Program-made: the position numbers and the translations under genes
Origin: Agriotes lineatus
Lineage: Eukaryota > Arthropoda > Insecta > Coleoptera > Elateridae
Assembly (NCBI GenBank): GCA_940337035.1
Contig: CALNHX010005818.1
Location: forward strand, 1-64,000
Direction of reading: 5' to 3'
DNA: 64,000 bases
The notes under the pieces: generated by a model
Seen by the model: only the letters and a program-made list of their open reading frames with translations
Database searches by the model: none
What the model was told of the DNA's origin: nothing
Part shown: piece after piece, positions 10,741-21,859 of the stretch
Layout of the letters: each line of letters starts with the position of its first letter
Position numbering within the stretch: the first letter of the stretch is position 1

Positions 10741-12400
10741 TACTTCGATGTCATCATTAACCACTAATCTAGTTTCTGGTATCTCACCTTCAGACATAGC
10801 ATCAAACTCAGACATGGGAGACGAGCCGCTTTCCCTATATGAAACCGCATCAGAATCTTCAGTTGATTCCGAATCATTTTTGTTGGATTCTACAGATGGT
10901 TTTTCTAATTGAGTTGACGTCGAAGGTTCATTGTTTGAAGCCATCTTTTTACGAGTAGCTGGTTCTTTCTGTTTGTGTCGTAGAGTTTGTGATTTTGTGT
11001 TACCGATTGTCAAGTCGTCAGTAACAAGGTCCGCTGCACTTATGCTTTTTCCGGGGGCGACATTAACCCGTCTGCGCTTTTGACGTTGACGTAATGCAGT
11101 TGTTCCAAAAAACTTTCGCCCAAGGCATCTTTTACGGCTGCATTCTGGTTGTTCATAATTTCTGCTGGCAAACGACTCAGCACTTCTGCGCGGTTCAAGG
11201 GATGTAAGCCACATTTTTTGAAACCAGCGGGAAGAACTTCAACTGCTCTTTCTTGCATTTTATTCATTAACTTTTTTAGCAAAGCGGGAAATTGATCTTT
11301 GGGTATGGTTCCACATCTACTACCAAATACCGTGTCCTTCCATTCATGCAAAATGTTCCTCCAGTTGCCCTTCATGGGCCTAAAAAATGCCACGTCCAAC
11401 GGTTGGACTAAATGAGTGGCATTAGGAGGTAATGCTATGAAAGATATGTTGTTCGCCTCACATTGACGTATGACCTCAATATTTAGGTGCGAACTCAAAT
11501 TGTCGCCTATGAGTACCTTCTTTCCTTCCCGTTTTTTGAGAATAGGTAACATGAGATTGACAAACCAATCTTCAAAACATTGATAGTCGAACCAGCCGGA
11601 TTTTGTTCTGTTATACCGCGCATGTTCAGGACCATTTTCTGTCCAGGTTTGCCACAGCTTTTCGGATTTGTAAACGATGTAAACTGGGGCAATCTCTCCT
11701 CCTGCATTTCCAGCTACCATTAGGGATGGCATTTCGAATTTGCTCCGGATATTTTGTTCCACGTTTTATAAGCACTCTTGTGCTACCAGGATCATCGCCC
11801 AGATTCGTTTCATCATAATTCCATAAATTAGCTGGAACAACACCCTGCAGCTCATTTTCCAGGTTATCGAAGAATTGGTTTATGACTTCGTGATCCACTG
11901 CAGCTCTCGAAATACTTATGTTTCGAGCAATTCGATTAGCCAAAACATTTTTGTGTCGATCAAGAAATGCTGTTACCCATTCGTTTCCGGGTAAGTTGTC
12001 TTTAAAAGGTCTTAACTTTTTTCCCCTCTTGTCTAGATATGTCTTTATAATAAAACGGAGGTCATGTGCTGTAACAGGGAAGCCAAACGTGGATACTGCA
12101 ATTATGTGGGCAATAATTGACTGCTCCTCTTCGTAGTTTAGGGCCGTTTGGCCACCAGCGGGAAGGCCATGTTTGCCATGCAACTTTAAAAACAAGGTAT
12201 TGCGGTGGATTCCATATCTGCAAATATTAAAAATAAAATAATCTAAGCTTTTATGATTATTAGGCACATTTTTACCTTTCCGCAGCGTCTCGTATACTTA
12301 GGTTTTTAGCTCTTATCTGACGAAGCGCCTCCTGAAGCGTCTCGGGCGTGTAATTTTTATATGCGCGTGATCCAGGTTTCCTAATATATTTTCGTGGCAT
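10493..12400 (-). pseudogene. pogo/Tigger transposase 2 with C-terminal compact domain
   Basis: Exon 1 is 12400-12276 (ATG, then MPRKYIRKPGSRAYKNYTPE and the start of an HTH_psq fold); a 58-bp intron (12275-12218, GT..AG) splits the HTH; exon 2 starts at 12217 (codon AG|A). Then a CENP-B HTH region and the DDE_1 domain with all three acidic residues: NYDET, IGDNLSSH, QPLDVAFF. GFKKCGLHPLN follows, then a basic RQKRRRVNVAPGKSI motif, an acidic linker and the compact domain. Three single-base lesions break the frame (about 11745, 11090 and 10587); correcting the last extends the frame to a stop at 10493. All catalytic residues kept, so decay is recent. Confidence 0.88.
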
Positions 12401-12419
12401 AACTAAAACAAAAAGCGAC

Positions 12420-12475
12420 TGTCACAAACTCACCCCATGTTTTGTATATCCTGTCACAAAGTCACCACGCGTTTT
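12420..12475. repeat. Subterminal motif pair, right arm of pogo element 2
   Basis: Two copies (TGTCACAAACTCACCCCA and TGTCACAAAGTCACCACG) sit just upstream of the transposase start, mirroring the left-arm array. Their position 20-75 bp from the ATG means transposase binding could also repress transcription (inference). Confidence 0.7.
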
Positions 12476-13029
12476 GTTGTCATTTCACTTTATGTGACGC
12501 CACTGGTTTGATAAACATAATTTTAAGATTGTAAATACAGAAATACTTACTTTATATATCAGTTCTCCCTATGTATATACCAAATTTCTGTATGTGTATT
12601 ATAGTTTATTCTGTACAAGACAAAGTAGCACACGAAACTAAAATTTACGAAAAACGTATCGTTCACATAAAACCTTCACTAGGCGCACGTGCTTGCAGGG
12701 CGATAGTCACTGTACGACTAATTACAAGTTAGATACCTATGAACATGCATGACGACAAGCAAGTGCTGCTCGTGCGTCAAATATGTTAAATGTTAAATTC
12801 GAACATATTTTCGCGGCAAGTACGTCGTGTCACAAAGTCACCTGGATGTCCCAAAGTCACCACGTTTTACGGTATCTTAAGAACTCCTCGTTGAGGTTTG
12901 GCTCTGCCGAGACAGTTGTTTGGTCCGGAGTATGGCTGAGTTTATTGATTGCATGAATTAATGATGCAGCTACATCCGGGTTTCCGTTGGCATTGGATAA
13001 TTTTCGTTTGGTGCCCTTCTGTCGTCTAA

Positions 13030-13597
13030 GGGAGCTTTCACACCAAAGCAGCATGCGACTTGCGACTTGCTGCCTAAAGCAGGAAACACGTCGCAAGTTG
13101 CGTCTTCCATGTTTACTTTCATACCAAAGTCGCACAGTGCGACTCCATTTATCATTAGTCCTCTGTTGCTAATAATAAAACAATTGCGTAGATGTCGTCG
13201 GAAGAAGACAATATTGTGTTAATTGCTGCTGTGATTGCAAGGAGGAAAAAAAGAAGGAAGGGTTGGATTCACCCGTACTTACGAGATAATGCTGATACAC
13301 ATATCACGTTTATTGTATCCCAGCAGTTACAAGTACATCCTCAGAAGTTCCAAAACTCAACCACCAAAGCAAGTCAAACAACGTTAGCGCGGCTTGGAAA
13401 CACGTCGCAAAGTGTCAAAATTATACGACATGCTTTATATTCGAGTCGCACATCGCATGTTGCCACGTCTCATTTTTGCAACGCGACTCTGGTGTGAAAC
13501 CACCCATATATTTGAGCAGGTTTTAAAATAAGTGGCATGCTTCCTGCTTTCTGGTAGCAAGTGGCACGTCGCATGCTACTTTGGTGTGAAACCTCCC
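13030..13597. mobile_element. PIF/Harbinger MITE
   Basis: Terminal repeats GGGAGCTTTCACACCAAAG at the left and its inverse ending TTTGGTGTGAAACCTCCC at the right, flanked by TAA and TTA, a three-base target of the Harbinger type with one mismatch. GTCGCATG-like motifs recur subterminally. It lies in an inferred intron of the MADF-type gene. Confidence 0.82.
13192..13305 (+). pseudogene. Relic of Harbinger transposase first exon in the MITE
   Basis: ATG-initiated frame reading MSSEEDNIVLIAAVIARRKK, then RRKGWIHPYLRDN. A basic run followed by W(I/V)HP(Y/I)LRD is typical of the N-terminus of PIF/Harbinger transposases. Homology is lost after about 13305, so the MITE is an internally deleted derivative of an autonomous element. 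Confidence 0.65.
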
Positions 13598-14941
13598 TTA
13601 CAGCTACACTTGTATTTGATCATTTGATGGCGGAGCTGGAGCAGGAACTGGTGGAGCTGGTGATGCTGCTGCAGCAACAGATGCTACAGTGGAAGCGGCA
13701 GACAATGACGTACTGGCATCCAAGGCCGCATTTAGCCAAACAGCGCCCCTAGGCACACAAAACAGTTGCGCCCTCCCTGCCGCAATACCGGTCGCAAAAC
13801 ATAAATAATGTCACGATTATTGTCATTGAGATGAATATATAAGAATATATCGTTGATATTTTAAATAAATCAACTCCTTTAAAATGTATAATATATTAAA
13901 CTTCGCAGGAATTGGCATATAACCTGTTACTGCACCTCTAATGAGATTAATTGAATAATGAAAAAAGCTTCCGTCAGAAAATTTCAATCTTGTAAAATGT
14001 AGAAGTGGAGCAGTTACAATACTATATATGTATTGAAAGAAATATCTTTGTACCCACCAGTTGTAAATAAATAATAATTGTTGATATTGTCAAAATGTTA
14101 TTTGGATGGTGTAAAAAAAAACTTGAAAAATATGAGTTTTTTAGTCACTTATTTTATTTCAACTCTAAAATGATACACAATAACACAAAATACGTTTATG
14201 ATGGACAACATTCACAAATTATGTCATGTATTGAAAATCAGAAATAATTACATCACGATTCATAATGTAGAAATATAAGTAATTTATGAAAAAATTATAT
14301 TCTGAGCTTCAATAAAAATTGATAGGGCAAAATAGTTTTTAAGAAAATGTAAATGTTTATAGAGCAAAATGGTTTACAAAATGTATTACATACCTGTACT
14401 CCCTAAACTAGCAGATATCTTTTGCCTTGCCGCTGCTTTTATTATTTTATTCCGAAATAACACGGAATTAGAATCCCACACCTCCGGTTTTAAGTTGACC
14501 AGGTTAATTAACTTTCCGCACACGACTACGACTTCTTGCGCCCAAAGTTGAGATTGCACAAACTTTGGCGACAACGCATTCATTAACGGAAACGACTGGA
14601 AATTGCTGCAACCTGCGCCGTCGACTTGGGCGCACGAGCTGGAACAGTCACGTTACACGTTAATAAATACGAAGTTCAACTTTCTAGGCCTACGACTTTC
14701 TGCGTCAACGACATTCTGCGTACGAGCGAGAATCCGCCTATTTAACCGGAGTGTACTTGGATCTGGTTGGTGAATACGTCCGTCGTTGAAGCGAACCCCA
14801 GGTGTGGGCTGGAATATCGGAAAACTTTGTGGGCGGCAATTGAACCTAGCGCTGGACAAACGCCGAAGTTCACCCGGGGTATTAGGTTTTTGGACTATCG
14901 GGCGGTGATTATGCACGTGCAAATTCGAAATAATTGTATTT

Positions 14942-15854
14942 TAGTGATGGGCTTATTCGAATGAAAAATACCCGGTTATCCGGTTATTGAAATAACCTAT
15001 GTAACTGGGTTTCGTTCCAAGTATTCAAATGAAAAATAACCTCATGCTGATACGTACTACGCTTTGAATATAAAACCTCTATTCAAAGGTACTACGTGCC
15101 ATATCTCAGTGCTCAAAATTCTGTAAATATAAATACGTCATAACTCATAACCAAATCAGGTTGTAATGAAAACACCATTTGGTTATCGCTGGAGACCTGA
15201 AACCTGAACGCCTAAAAACTGCAAACGCATCAAGCTATAAAACAATTTTTTATTTGCTTACATCTCCAAAGGCCTTTAACCCGCCCGATCGATAAAGATA
15301 AACGTTTTACAACTGTTTTTATTGCGATTAGCAAGCAATCCCGCATATTTCTTTCTTTCTACACTTCTTAATAAATACCTCTTAATTTCCAATACATACA
15401 ACATAATGTACGGTCGGCGCCTTAGAAATCGGGCACTACACACTATTATGATATATTTTGCATGTATTTTTTAAGTGTATAAACTGGGTTTTTACAGTTA
15501 TTATGGTTTTAATTGTTACGTCGGATTGTTTATTGTTTGTCAATTATGGAATGCCATCTCACATTAATGAAGTAACCGGAGCAAGAATACTCCAAAGACT
15601 AGAAGAACATATTACGTGTCCCGATTTCTAAGGCGCCGACCGTACATATTATGTTTTGGTTTCTCCGCTATCTGCAAGTTACGATGTCGATGCAGATGAC
15701 GGTGAACCGCCAACCGGCAAACCGGCTGACTTAATCGAAACGAATCGAGAGCCAAAATTTATTCGAATGATTATTCAAATAATCATTCGGTTATTAATAT
15801 TATTCGAATGCAAATAATTCGGTTATGAAAATTGTCCGGTTATGCCCATCACTA
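14942..15854. mobile_element. hAT-like nonautonomous element
   Basis: Tips TAGTGATGGGC and GCCCATCACTA are perfect inverses; subterminal regions carry ATTCGAATAA and CCGGTTAT motifs on both sides. The flanking octamers TTGTATTT and ATTTATTT agree at 6 of 8 positions, compatible with an aged hAT duplication. No transposase frame. A 238-bp MITE is nested inside. Confidence 0.68.
15408..15645. mobile_element. 238-bp MITE with perfect 26-bp terminal repeats
   Basis: GTACGGTCGGCGCCTTAGAA plus six more bases at 15408-15433 is matched perfectly by its inverse at 15620-15645, and similarity continues outside (ACATAA-TGTAC against GTACATATTATGT). Interior is AT-rich and noncoding. Perfect repeats imply recent insertion within the older hAT element. 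Confidence 0.85.
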
Positions 15855-15971
15855 ATTTATTTACATGAAAAATGGTCTAGGAGCTATCGTTACATCACTG
15901 ATATTAAAATTTAACTGTGAGACTTACCGTTAGAACTGCCATATCCATCAATAAGAATTTTAAACTGAAAG

Positions 15972-16388
15972 ATGGAAAATGTAAAATTTGATAGCGGCGT
16001 TCTTTACGAAGTGTTCAACTTTTTAAAAATAGAAGTTGAGCTAATGAACGATTTTGAAATGGAACGGCTAATTACACTTGATCAAATGGAACCGAAGGAA
16101 AGTACGGATTATTGTGTGTCTTCTGTGCAATACATTGGTAATGTTACTCTGCCATATCATGACGGTATGGCAATTCGTACTTTAGTGATAATGTTAGGAG
16201 TAATAACAGCAAGATGGAAGCTAATAGTAGCATATTATTTTACTGAATCTAGTACTGCTTGTGCTATTTTATGTGACATCATATTAAACGTTATCAAATA
16301 TGCTAATACTATTGGATTAAATAGTAATGCTGTAACAACGGACATGGGTTTTAGAATCAAGCTATGTAGAGACAATTTGGAATTGTAA
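15972..16388 (+). pseudogene. P-element/THAP9-like transposase fragment
   Basis: A 138-codon frame reads through the RNase H-like catalytic core of P-type transposases: the middle has AIRTLVIMLGVITARWK, then VAYYFTESST, then AILCDIILNVIKYANTIGLN and VTTDMG, where the Asp of TTDMG corresponds to a catalytic residue of the family. The N-terminal THAP domain and the GTP-binding and C-terminal parts are absent. It ends at a stop (16386-16388) without a matching continuation. Single-exon remnant. Confidence 0.75.
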
Positions 16389-16751
16389 CTGGATTTCCCA
16401 TATTTATAAAAATATGAAACAATATTTAATGTTTACATAAAATTATAGTAATTCCTGAAAATCTACAACGACGTTACAATTTACCAACTGCAACTGTAGA
16501 TGTAAAATAAAATGTGTAAATAAATTGGTAGCGTATTAAGACGACATAGAACTAATGTTCGCTCCAAGCTAAATGATGGTCTCTTACAGTCAGATAATGT
16601 CAATAGAATGAAAGTGCTAAACACTTGAAATGTTATTTACCACGATGCCAGCAGCGTATTGCAGTTCGTTGCTGAAGAAGGCAATTTTGATTGAGTTAAG
16701 ACAGCTTGGTTTTTAGATATAGTTTTCCAACGGCTAAAATTGCTTAGGGTA

Positions 16752-18241
16752 AGGTTGCTCATGTTGAACCATTTTTTACAAAAAGGGTACAGTTTTGCCA
16801 AAAGCTAACATAGACCTTTTGTGTTCCGTCAAGCCTTCCACTAAACCTTTGTGCATAACTTGAGTATTATTGCACGGACTGAGCGCAACGTTTTTCCTCA
16901 ATATTTTTTTTTATTCACATGAATGCAAATGGTTCAATATGAGGAACTGGTTGCTAAATTTGAACCACCAGTGTCCCAAATTAAACCTACGCCCAATTAA
17001 GTAAAAAATAACCAGAAAATAATATAAACAACATAAGGAAAATATCATATACCAACATATAAGAGTAAAAATACAGAAATAAGCTCTCCCGTACCTTTCA
17101 TTTAACAGTCCCGCAACTTGGTACTGTGTTACTGTGCGCCCCACATTGCACCTTAACCACCTCTCCATCCCTTGCGTGTAATAAACTTCGAGTGGCTTGA
17201 AAAATGAACGGTCCAGGGGTTGTAGACTATGCGTTGTGTGGCCCGGTAATTGCAGCAGAATGATTCCATTTTCACGAGCATCCAAATTCTTGCAATGGGT
17301 GGAATGCCCGTCTAGTAGTAGTAGAACCTTCTTCTCCTTTGTGGGCTTTACCACATCGACAAAGTGCTGTAGCCATCTCACGAAAATTTCCCTAGATATG
17401 TAGCCAGAATCCGATATTTCCACCTTGCTACCAGGTGGAGCTCCGTTACTGAGTTCGTCTGTGTACCTTTTTCTTTTAAAAATAATCATAGGAGGTATGG
17501 AAAATCCGCACTGACACAGCACACAATTGTGGTGTTAACTCCTCTTTCTCCGCTTGCTATAGAACCAACAGCTCTAGCACCTGTTGAGAAGCCTGACTCG
17601 TCCATGTTGAAAATAGTTGTTGCATTTATGTTGTGTCTTATACATAAGCTTTCTAAGAGATCGAAGAATTCGTAGACGTTTTCTTTATTGAATCCTTTCA
17701 TCCGGTTTAAAGAGGTAGATTCCGGTTGACGCAACGAGAGATAATTATGTCTTGCCATAAATTTGTAGTACCACGTTTTGCCTGCTACTTGTTTTTCCCT
17801 ATTGAACTGGTGAGCTAAGTTGTTTCTTTCAGCCACTTGAATCGCTAGTTTTCTGACATCCCTTGTTGTAAGCCCGAAGAGGCACTGTGAAAACTGCAAA
17901 ATATGCTCCGCCAGTAATTTTTCTATGGCAAGAGTGAATGTGGGATTTCTACCAAAGGCTTTCTTAGAACCTTTAGCAATTTTATTGGAATTTCTGAAAT
18001 GCCGAAGCAAAGTTGCTTTTGGAATTCCATAGTCGCGACTACATTTGTTTAGCCCCTTCCTGCTTTTCGTATATGTTCCTAAAGCCCTTTGCAAATCTTC
18101 AGCAGCCCATTTCCCATAATTACCCCGTTTTGACATCTGCAAATAACGTTTACATTAATTTAGATCCTCAGATTCACAGTTTCCCAATTTGAACCCCAGT
18201 TCATTTTAGGCGACTGTTTACGGTTCAAATTGGGCGACCAC
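16752..18241 (-). mobile_element. pogo element 3, internally deleted (TA duplication)
   Basis: Left tip after TA (16750-16751) is AGGTTGCTCATGTTGAACC; right tip on the reverse strand, after TA (18242-18243), is GTGGTCGCCCAATTTGAACC. Two more inverted copies of CCCAATTTGAACC lie at about 18183-18230, and weaker copies near 16930-16985. Only about 1.5 kb long, and the transposase C-terminus is missing. Confidence 0.7.
17093..18142 (-). pseudogene. pogo/Tigger-type transposase 3, C-terminus missing
   Basis: From the N-terminus: MSKRGNYGKWAAEDLQRALG HTH_psq, a CENP-B HTH region with GKTWYYKFMARH, then the DDE_1 core: FNMDESG (first D), LLLLDGHSTH (second D) and HSLQPLDRSFFKPLE (third D). One frameshift near 17515 splits it into two open frames. 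A probable donor (GAAAG|GTACGG) ends the exon near 17093; the downstream exons expected in this family are not found before the left tip at 16752. All three catalytic Asp remain but the gene is not functional as read. Confidence 0.83.
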
Positions 18242-18262
18242 TAGTCACTTACATACTTAACC

Positions 18263-18770
18263 TTAAAATCGCAAATGCTGTAAGGTTGTCTCGGAAGTAA
18301 TACGGACTGAAGAATGTTTTTTTTTCATGTTATCATCTATAGCTTCTCTACGAATGTCTCCTATGTCAAAAGTAAATAAAGAAGTTTTGCAAAGATCTTC
18401 TGATATGCTTTCAGCATTGCGGAATCTCTCCACTTCTTCTTGGTTAGAGCGATTTGCAGCTGAATTGGTAACTGTACTGCTCATAGAAGGAATTGCAGCA
18501 GACAAATCTGAAAACGAAAGAAAAGTGTCAGTGGTTTAATTGTAATTTTTGACAAAAATAATTCCACCCTGTATTTGATTCAACTGAGGAATTGTATTTG
18601 TTTGGATGAAGCATAGCAAAATGCTTACAGTTACTAAATAGCAAAATTACTGAATGTAAAAAACTACTGAATATTATTCCGTATTGCGAGTAACACTTAC
18701 CTGTAGATAAAATCTCTGTGTATCTGGGTTTTTTGAAGAAGGGTGTAATTTTAGTTTGATTTCGTTTCAT
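18263..18770 (-). CDS. Two-exon N-terminal gene fragment, product unknown
   Basis: Exon 1 (18770-about 18700) begins ATG, MKRNQTKITPFFKKPRYTE, and ends at ACAG|GTAAGTGT. The next exon follows an AG near 18510 and reads DLSAAIPSMSSTVTNS, then ending TLQHLRF at TAA (18263-18265). A short basic N-terminus with I-(T)-(P/S)-FFKK is common at the start of MYM-type zinc finger and hAT-derived proteins, but no zinc finger is visible, so the family is not established. Truncated downstream by pogo element 3. Confidence 0.4.
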
Positions 18771-18959
18771 TTTAAATATTATTTAATTTAGGCAAACACC
18801 TCGACTAAAACTGGTTACGCGTTACGGTTTCTCGTAATAAGCACTCACTAAATGAAAAATAAGAAGCAAAACCTCTCTCTGACAAATTTTCACTTACACC
18901 ACACTACCACACGGCTCTACGAATTACTAAATCACAGCACAAGTTAAGTTGTGTTGCGT

Positions 18960-19068
18960 TTTGTGTTACGAAGTTTCTCCAGAACGGAAGGACCGGCGTC
19001 GAGCTGGTCGCTCGCTATCGCTGCGCATTCCCCGCCGCGCCCACTCGCCGGCCGGCGGCCACCCCTAA
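18960..19068. other. GC-rich, CpG-rich patch
   Basis: A ~100-bp patch with CGCCGCGCCC and CGCCGGCCGGCGGCC stands out in AT-rich DNA. It lies upstream of the minus-strand gene start at 18770 and abuts the left end of the long-TIR element. It may be a CpG-rich promoter or the end of another element; no motif decides this. Confidence 0.35.
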
Positions 19069-19494
19069 TAGCCCAGACATATTAGATTAAATTTTACCAA
19101 AACCTAGAAATAAATAATGTAAATCTAAAAATCGGTAGGAATATTAAATTTGTTGTGCTGAACAACATACCAAAAGTCCTAAAGCGAAATATGCCGGCTT
19201 CATGTAATTTTTGACAAAAGAAAATTAAAAAAGTTTTTTCCTTAATAATAACGCATATAATTTGCCATTGACCTCTATGAATGTAATGGTAATTACCAAC
19301 TGAGTTCATATTTTTTTAATTGAAATATATTATGCTCTTTGACAAATTCTGCTTACCGCAGAAAGATCGAAGGGCGTAACAACGTGGCTAAACTATAAAT
19401 CAGTGCGTGTCTACAGCAGACTGCACTTGCATTACTGTGTAACTTATACGCGCGTAATTTTTTGTGATGTTATTGATATAAATTGGTGATAATA

Positions 19495-20218
19495 ATGGAA
19501 AACGTTTGTTTTTACTGTAATAAACTACTTAGTGAAGGAAAGTATGTGGTGGTAGGCAAATATTTATTTAAAAGATTATAAACAAAATCAGCTTTATGAT
19601 TCAGATGTGTCATTTTCTGCACGTAAACTTTCAACAGATATGGCGATCGAACAGTCTTTGATGCGCCTTTGAAAAGTTCAGGGAGGTCTCACTCATGGCC
19701 GTGGTATATCTGATAGTCAGCTAGCATATTTCGTGCTCTCTTTTTGTGGATGTCTTAAAATTTGTAGTTCCGTTGAACTGACTGGTATTACTAGAACTTC
19801 AACAAAACAACACGTTGAACTTAGAGATTCAAGAAGATCAGTGGATGCAAAATATTTGAACCTTTTTATAAATTGGCTGTCGACCCGCTCTCCTAGGCAG
19901 GAATGTAGTTCCTTACGGTCTTTATCATCTGGGTTTGTTGGAGATCAAACTATTAATTGTCATAATGCAATGGAATTAGGCAACCATGCGATGAAGGCAG
20001 TCTTCGGTTGCAATTCTCCGACATGAAGCTATCAAGAAAAAAATGAACTGTTGCAGATGGTATCCTGTGGGTGTAAATCTGAATGCGGGGCTCGGTGTTC
20101 ATGTAGAACTGCAGGCCTTGCTTGCTCAATAATGTGCATAAATTGCAGGGGTCGAAGCTGCAGTTACGATACTCCAGTAAATGAAGTTGAAGTCGACGAT
20201 GATCAAGACGAAATATAA
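19495..20218 (+). pseudogene. Zinc/PIN-family element protein, deleted copy
   Basis: ATG at 19495 gives MENVCFYCNKLLSEGKY with a C-x2-C start. After an internal deletion the frame resumes near 19620 as LSTDMAIEQSLMRL, a stop, then GGLTHGRGISDSQLAYFVLS, an HVELRDSRR motif and MELGNHAMKAVFGCN, ending about 20026. After a second deletion a cysteine cluster follows (20040-20218): SCGCKSECGARCSCRTAGL, then CSIMCINCRGRSCSY, spacing C-x-C-x3-C-x3-C-x-C-x6-C-x3-C-x2-C-x4-C, and an acidic end. The PIN-like region is deleted here but present at 58527-58805. Proteins of this type are common in arthropod and cnidarian genomes (recalled, unchecked). Confidence 0.65.
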
Positions 20219-20466
20219 GTAAGCAACCATATTATACTTAAAACGAAAGAAAGGAAAACAAGATTTAATTTGTTCTAGGTTCCGGTTCTACTCATTTTGT
20301 CGACACTAAGTTTTCGAGTTTTATTCTAAAATAAAAATATATTGTATGTAACATTTTTTTAAATTTTGCTTTTACCTTTTTTGACCTTTTTCCAAACACT
20401 AAATAAGCTTCTGGTGGAACAAAGATCCATATATATAATAGGCTTGTCTGGGACGCTGTTTTGTGT

Positions 20467-20785
20467 GTCCGGGACGCTGTTTCAGCAGCCAAACCGTAAG
20501 AGATAGAGAAAAAAGTTATGAAAGTTATATGTTTGGAATGGTCATGTCAGGTCAGAAACCGAATTTCAGTCACGTGACACTTCCGGTTTTCGAGAAATCA
20601 CGTGATTTTCGTCCGTCCGGGACGGTGGTCCGTCCGGGACGCTGTTTCAGCAGCCAAACCGTAAGAGATAGAGAAAAAAGTTATTAAAGTTATATGTTTG
20701 GAATGGTTATGTCAGGTCAGAAACCGAATTTCAATCACGTGACACTTCCGGTTTTCGAGAAATCACGTGATTTCTCGAAAGCGCG
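20467..20785. repeat. 165-bp tandem repeat, two copies
   Basis: GTCCGGGACGCTGTTTCAGC begins at about 20467 and again at about 20632; the copies are nearly identical and contain a CACGTGA motif three times each region. It is located 3' of the cysteine-cluster exon inside the long-TIR element. Confidence 0.88.
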
Positions 20786-21859
20786 TTCTATTTGAAAAAC
20801 GGTCTTTTTTGTTTTATTAAATGAGGCATTTGTCTCACTGGTTGCTAGTTATTATTATTATTGTATACATGTATGATATAAAATACATGAATAGTGAGAT
20901 ATATATACCTATTAAGTTATATATTGATGGCAAAACACGATATGTAGAATAATATCCTGTATAAACCCGAAATACCCGCCTATGCCTTTTTTCATCATGA
21001 AGCCGACATAGGACCGCTTAGGACTTTTGGTATGTTGTTCAGTACACTAAATAGATTATTTCTACCAATTTTCAGATTTACATTATTTTTTTCAAGGTCA
21101 AACCCTAATATGTCTGGGCTATAACATTTGTGATCTATCCACGCCACCGCTTATCATTAAGGCTTGGCGCGTTGGCGTGTTTGCATGGTAGATTCATTTA
21201 AATTAATAAACCAATTGTATACAGCTGTTGCTGCCTAATTGATTAGGTAAAATTGAGCTTGGAATAAACAAAATAGTCCGATAGGTACAACATTTTTTCA
21301 TTTGAAGCTGAAGCCCCTCAAGCCCCCCTCCCCCCCCCCTGGTTACGTGCCTGGGCGCTGTACGACATGGGCCACGCCAATTATTCCAACCAACAGGTTA
21401 AATATAATTGCTGGATGGAGATCGCTGTACAAATGAATTTGACAGGTGAGTTTATATTTATAATAATACGATTTATTGGTAGAGATTTTACATAGTTCTA
21501 AAAGCATAATAATGCTCGGATGTTCAGGAAAAATGCCTATATTAACTATTTTTAACCATAAATGCTTGTTTTACTTAGAAACACCTCTTTCATCTTAAAT
21601 TTAAAATAACTGTCTTATATTCATAGAAATTAACTACAAACTGATAACGCAGTTTAACGTTAAAATTCCCCACCTGAATTGTGGCTCCCAAAATTTGTTT
21701 CGTTTGATTGACGTCTGGCAAACGATTATCTTGACAAAGGGGTTTATGTGTTTCTAAGCAGACAGGATATTTAATGAGTCATAGGTCATTGGGATTGCCA
21801 AAATTATTTTAGAAAATAGCTACAAATCAAAATAATGTGGATTACAAAATAACTGAAAT

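Larger units (their letters stand above)
8429..12872 (-). mobile_element. pogo/Tigger element 2 (TA duplication)
   Basis: Left end: TA (8427-8428) then CCGTAAACTGGGGTGGC; right end on the reverse strand: TA then CCGTAAAACGTGGTGAC, flanked by TA at 12873-12874. It carries its own transposase on the minus strand. The left arm is unusually long: 8625-10080 appears to be a secondary insertion, because removing it makes the spacing between terminal and subterminal motifs similar on both sides. The element interrupts a coding exon of a MADF-type gene. Confidence 0.85.
8312..14583 (-). pseudogene. MADF-type gene, split by a Tigger element and a MITE
   Basis: A minus-strand gene can be followed in pieces. 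Exon A (14583-14394) starts at ATG, encodes a MADF-like KLINLVNLKPEVWDSNS and ends at a consensus CAG|GTATGT donor. Exon B (about 13810-13610) encodes an Ala/Pro-rich linker and ends CAA|GTGTAG. Exon C starts at 13018 after GACAG, gives KGTKRKLSNANGNPDVAASL, runs to 12873, is interrupted by pogo element 2, and resumes at 8426, ending at TAA (8312). Across the element, keeping one TA, the frame is uninterrupted for 38 more codons ending ELYEELNE. MADF proteins are DNA-binding regulators, often partners of Harbinger transposases. Exon A to B joining is inferred. Confidence 0.65.
19069..21121 (+). mobile_element. Long-TIR element carrying zinc/PIN-family protein pieces
   Basis: The first ~135 bp (19069-19205) and last ~130 bp (20990-21121) are inverted repeats; both start TAGCCCAGACATATTAG and share the stretch TGAACAACATACCAAAAGTC near their inner ends. 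Between them lie the N-terminus, a middle fragment and the C-terminal cysteine cluster of one protein family, all on the plus strand, plus a 165-bp tandem repeat. Flanking bases do not form an obvious duplication. Internal deletions make it nonautonomous. Confidence 0.72.
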
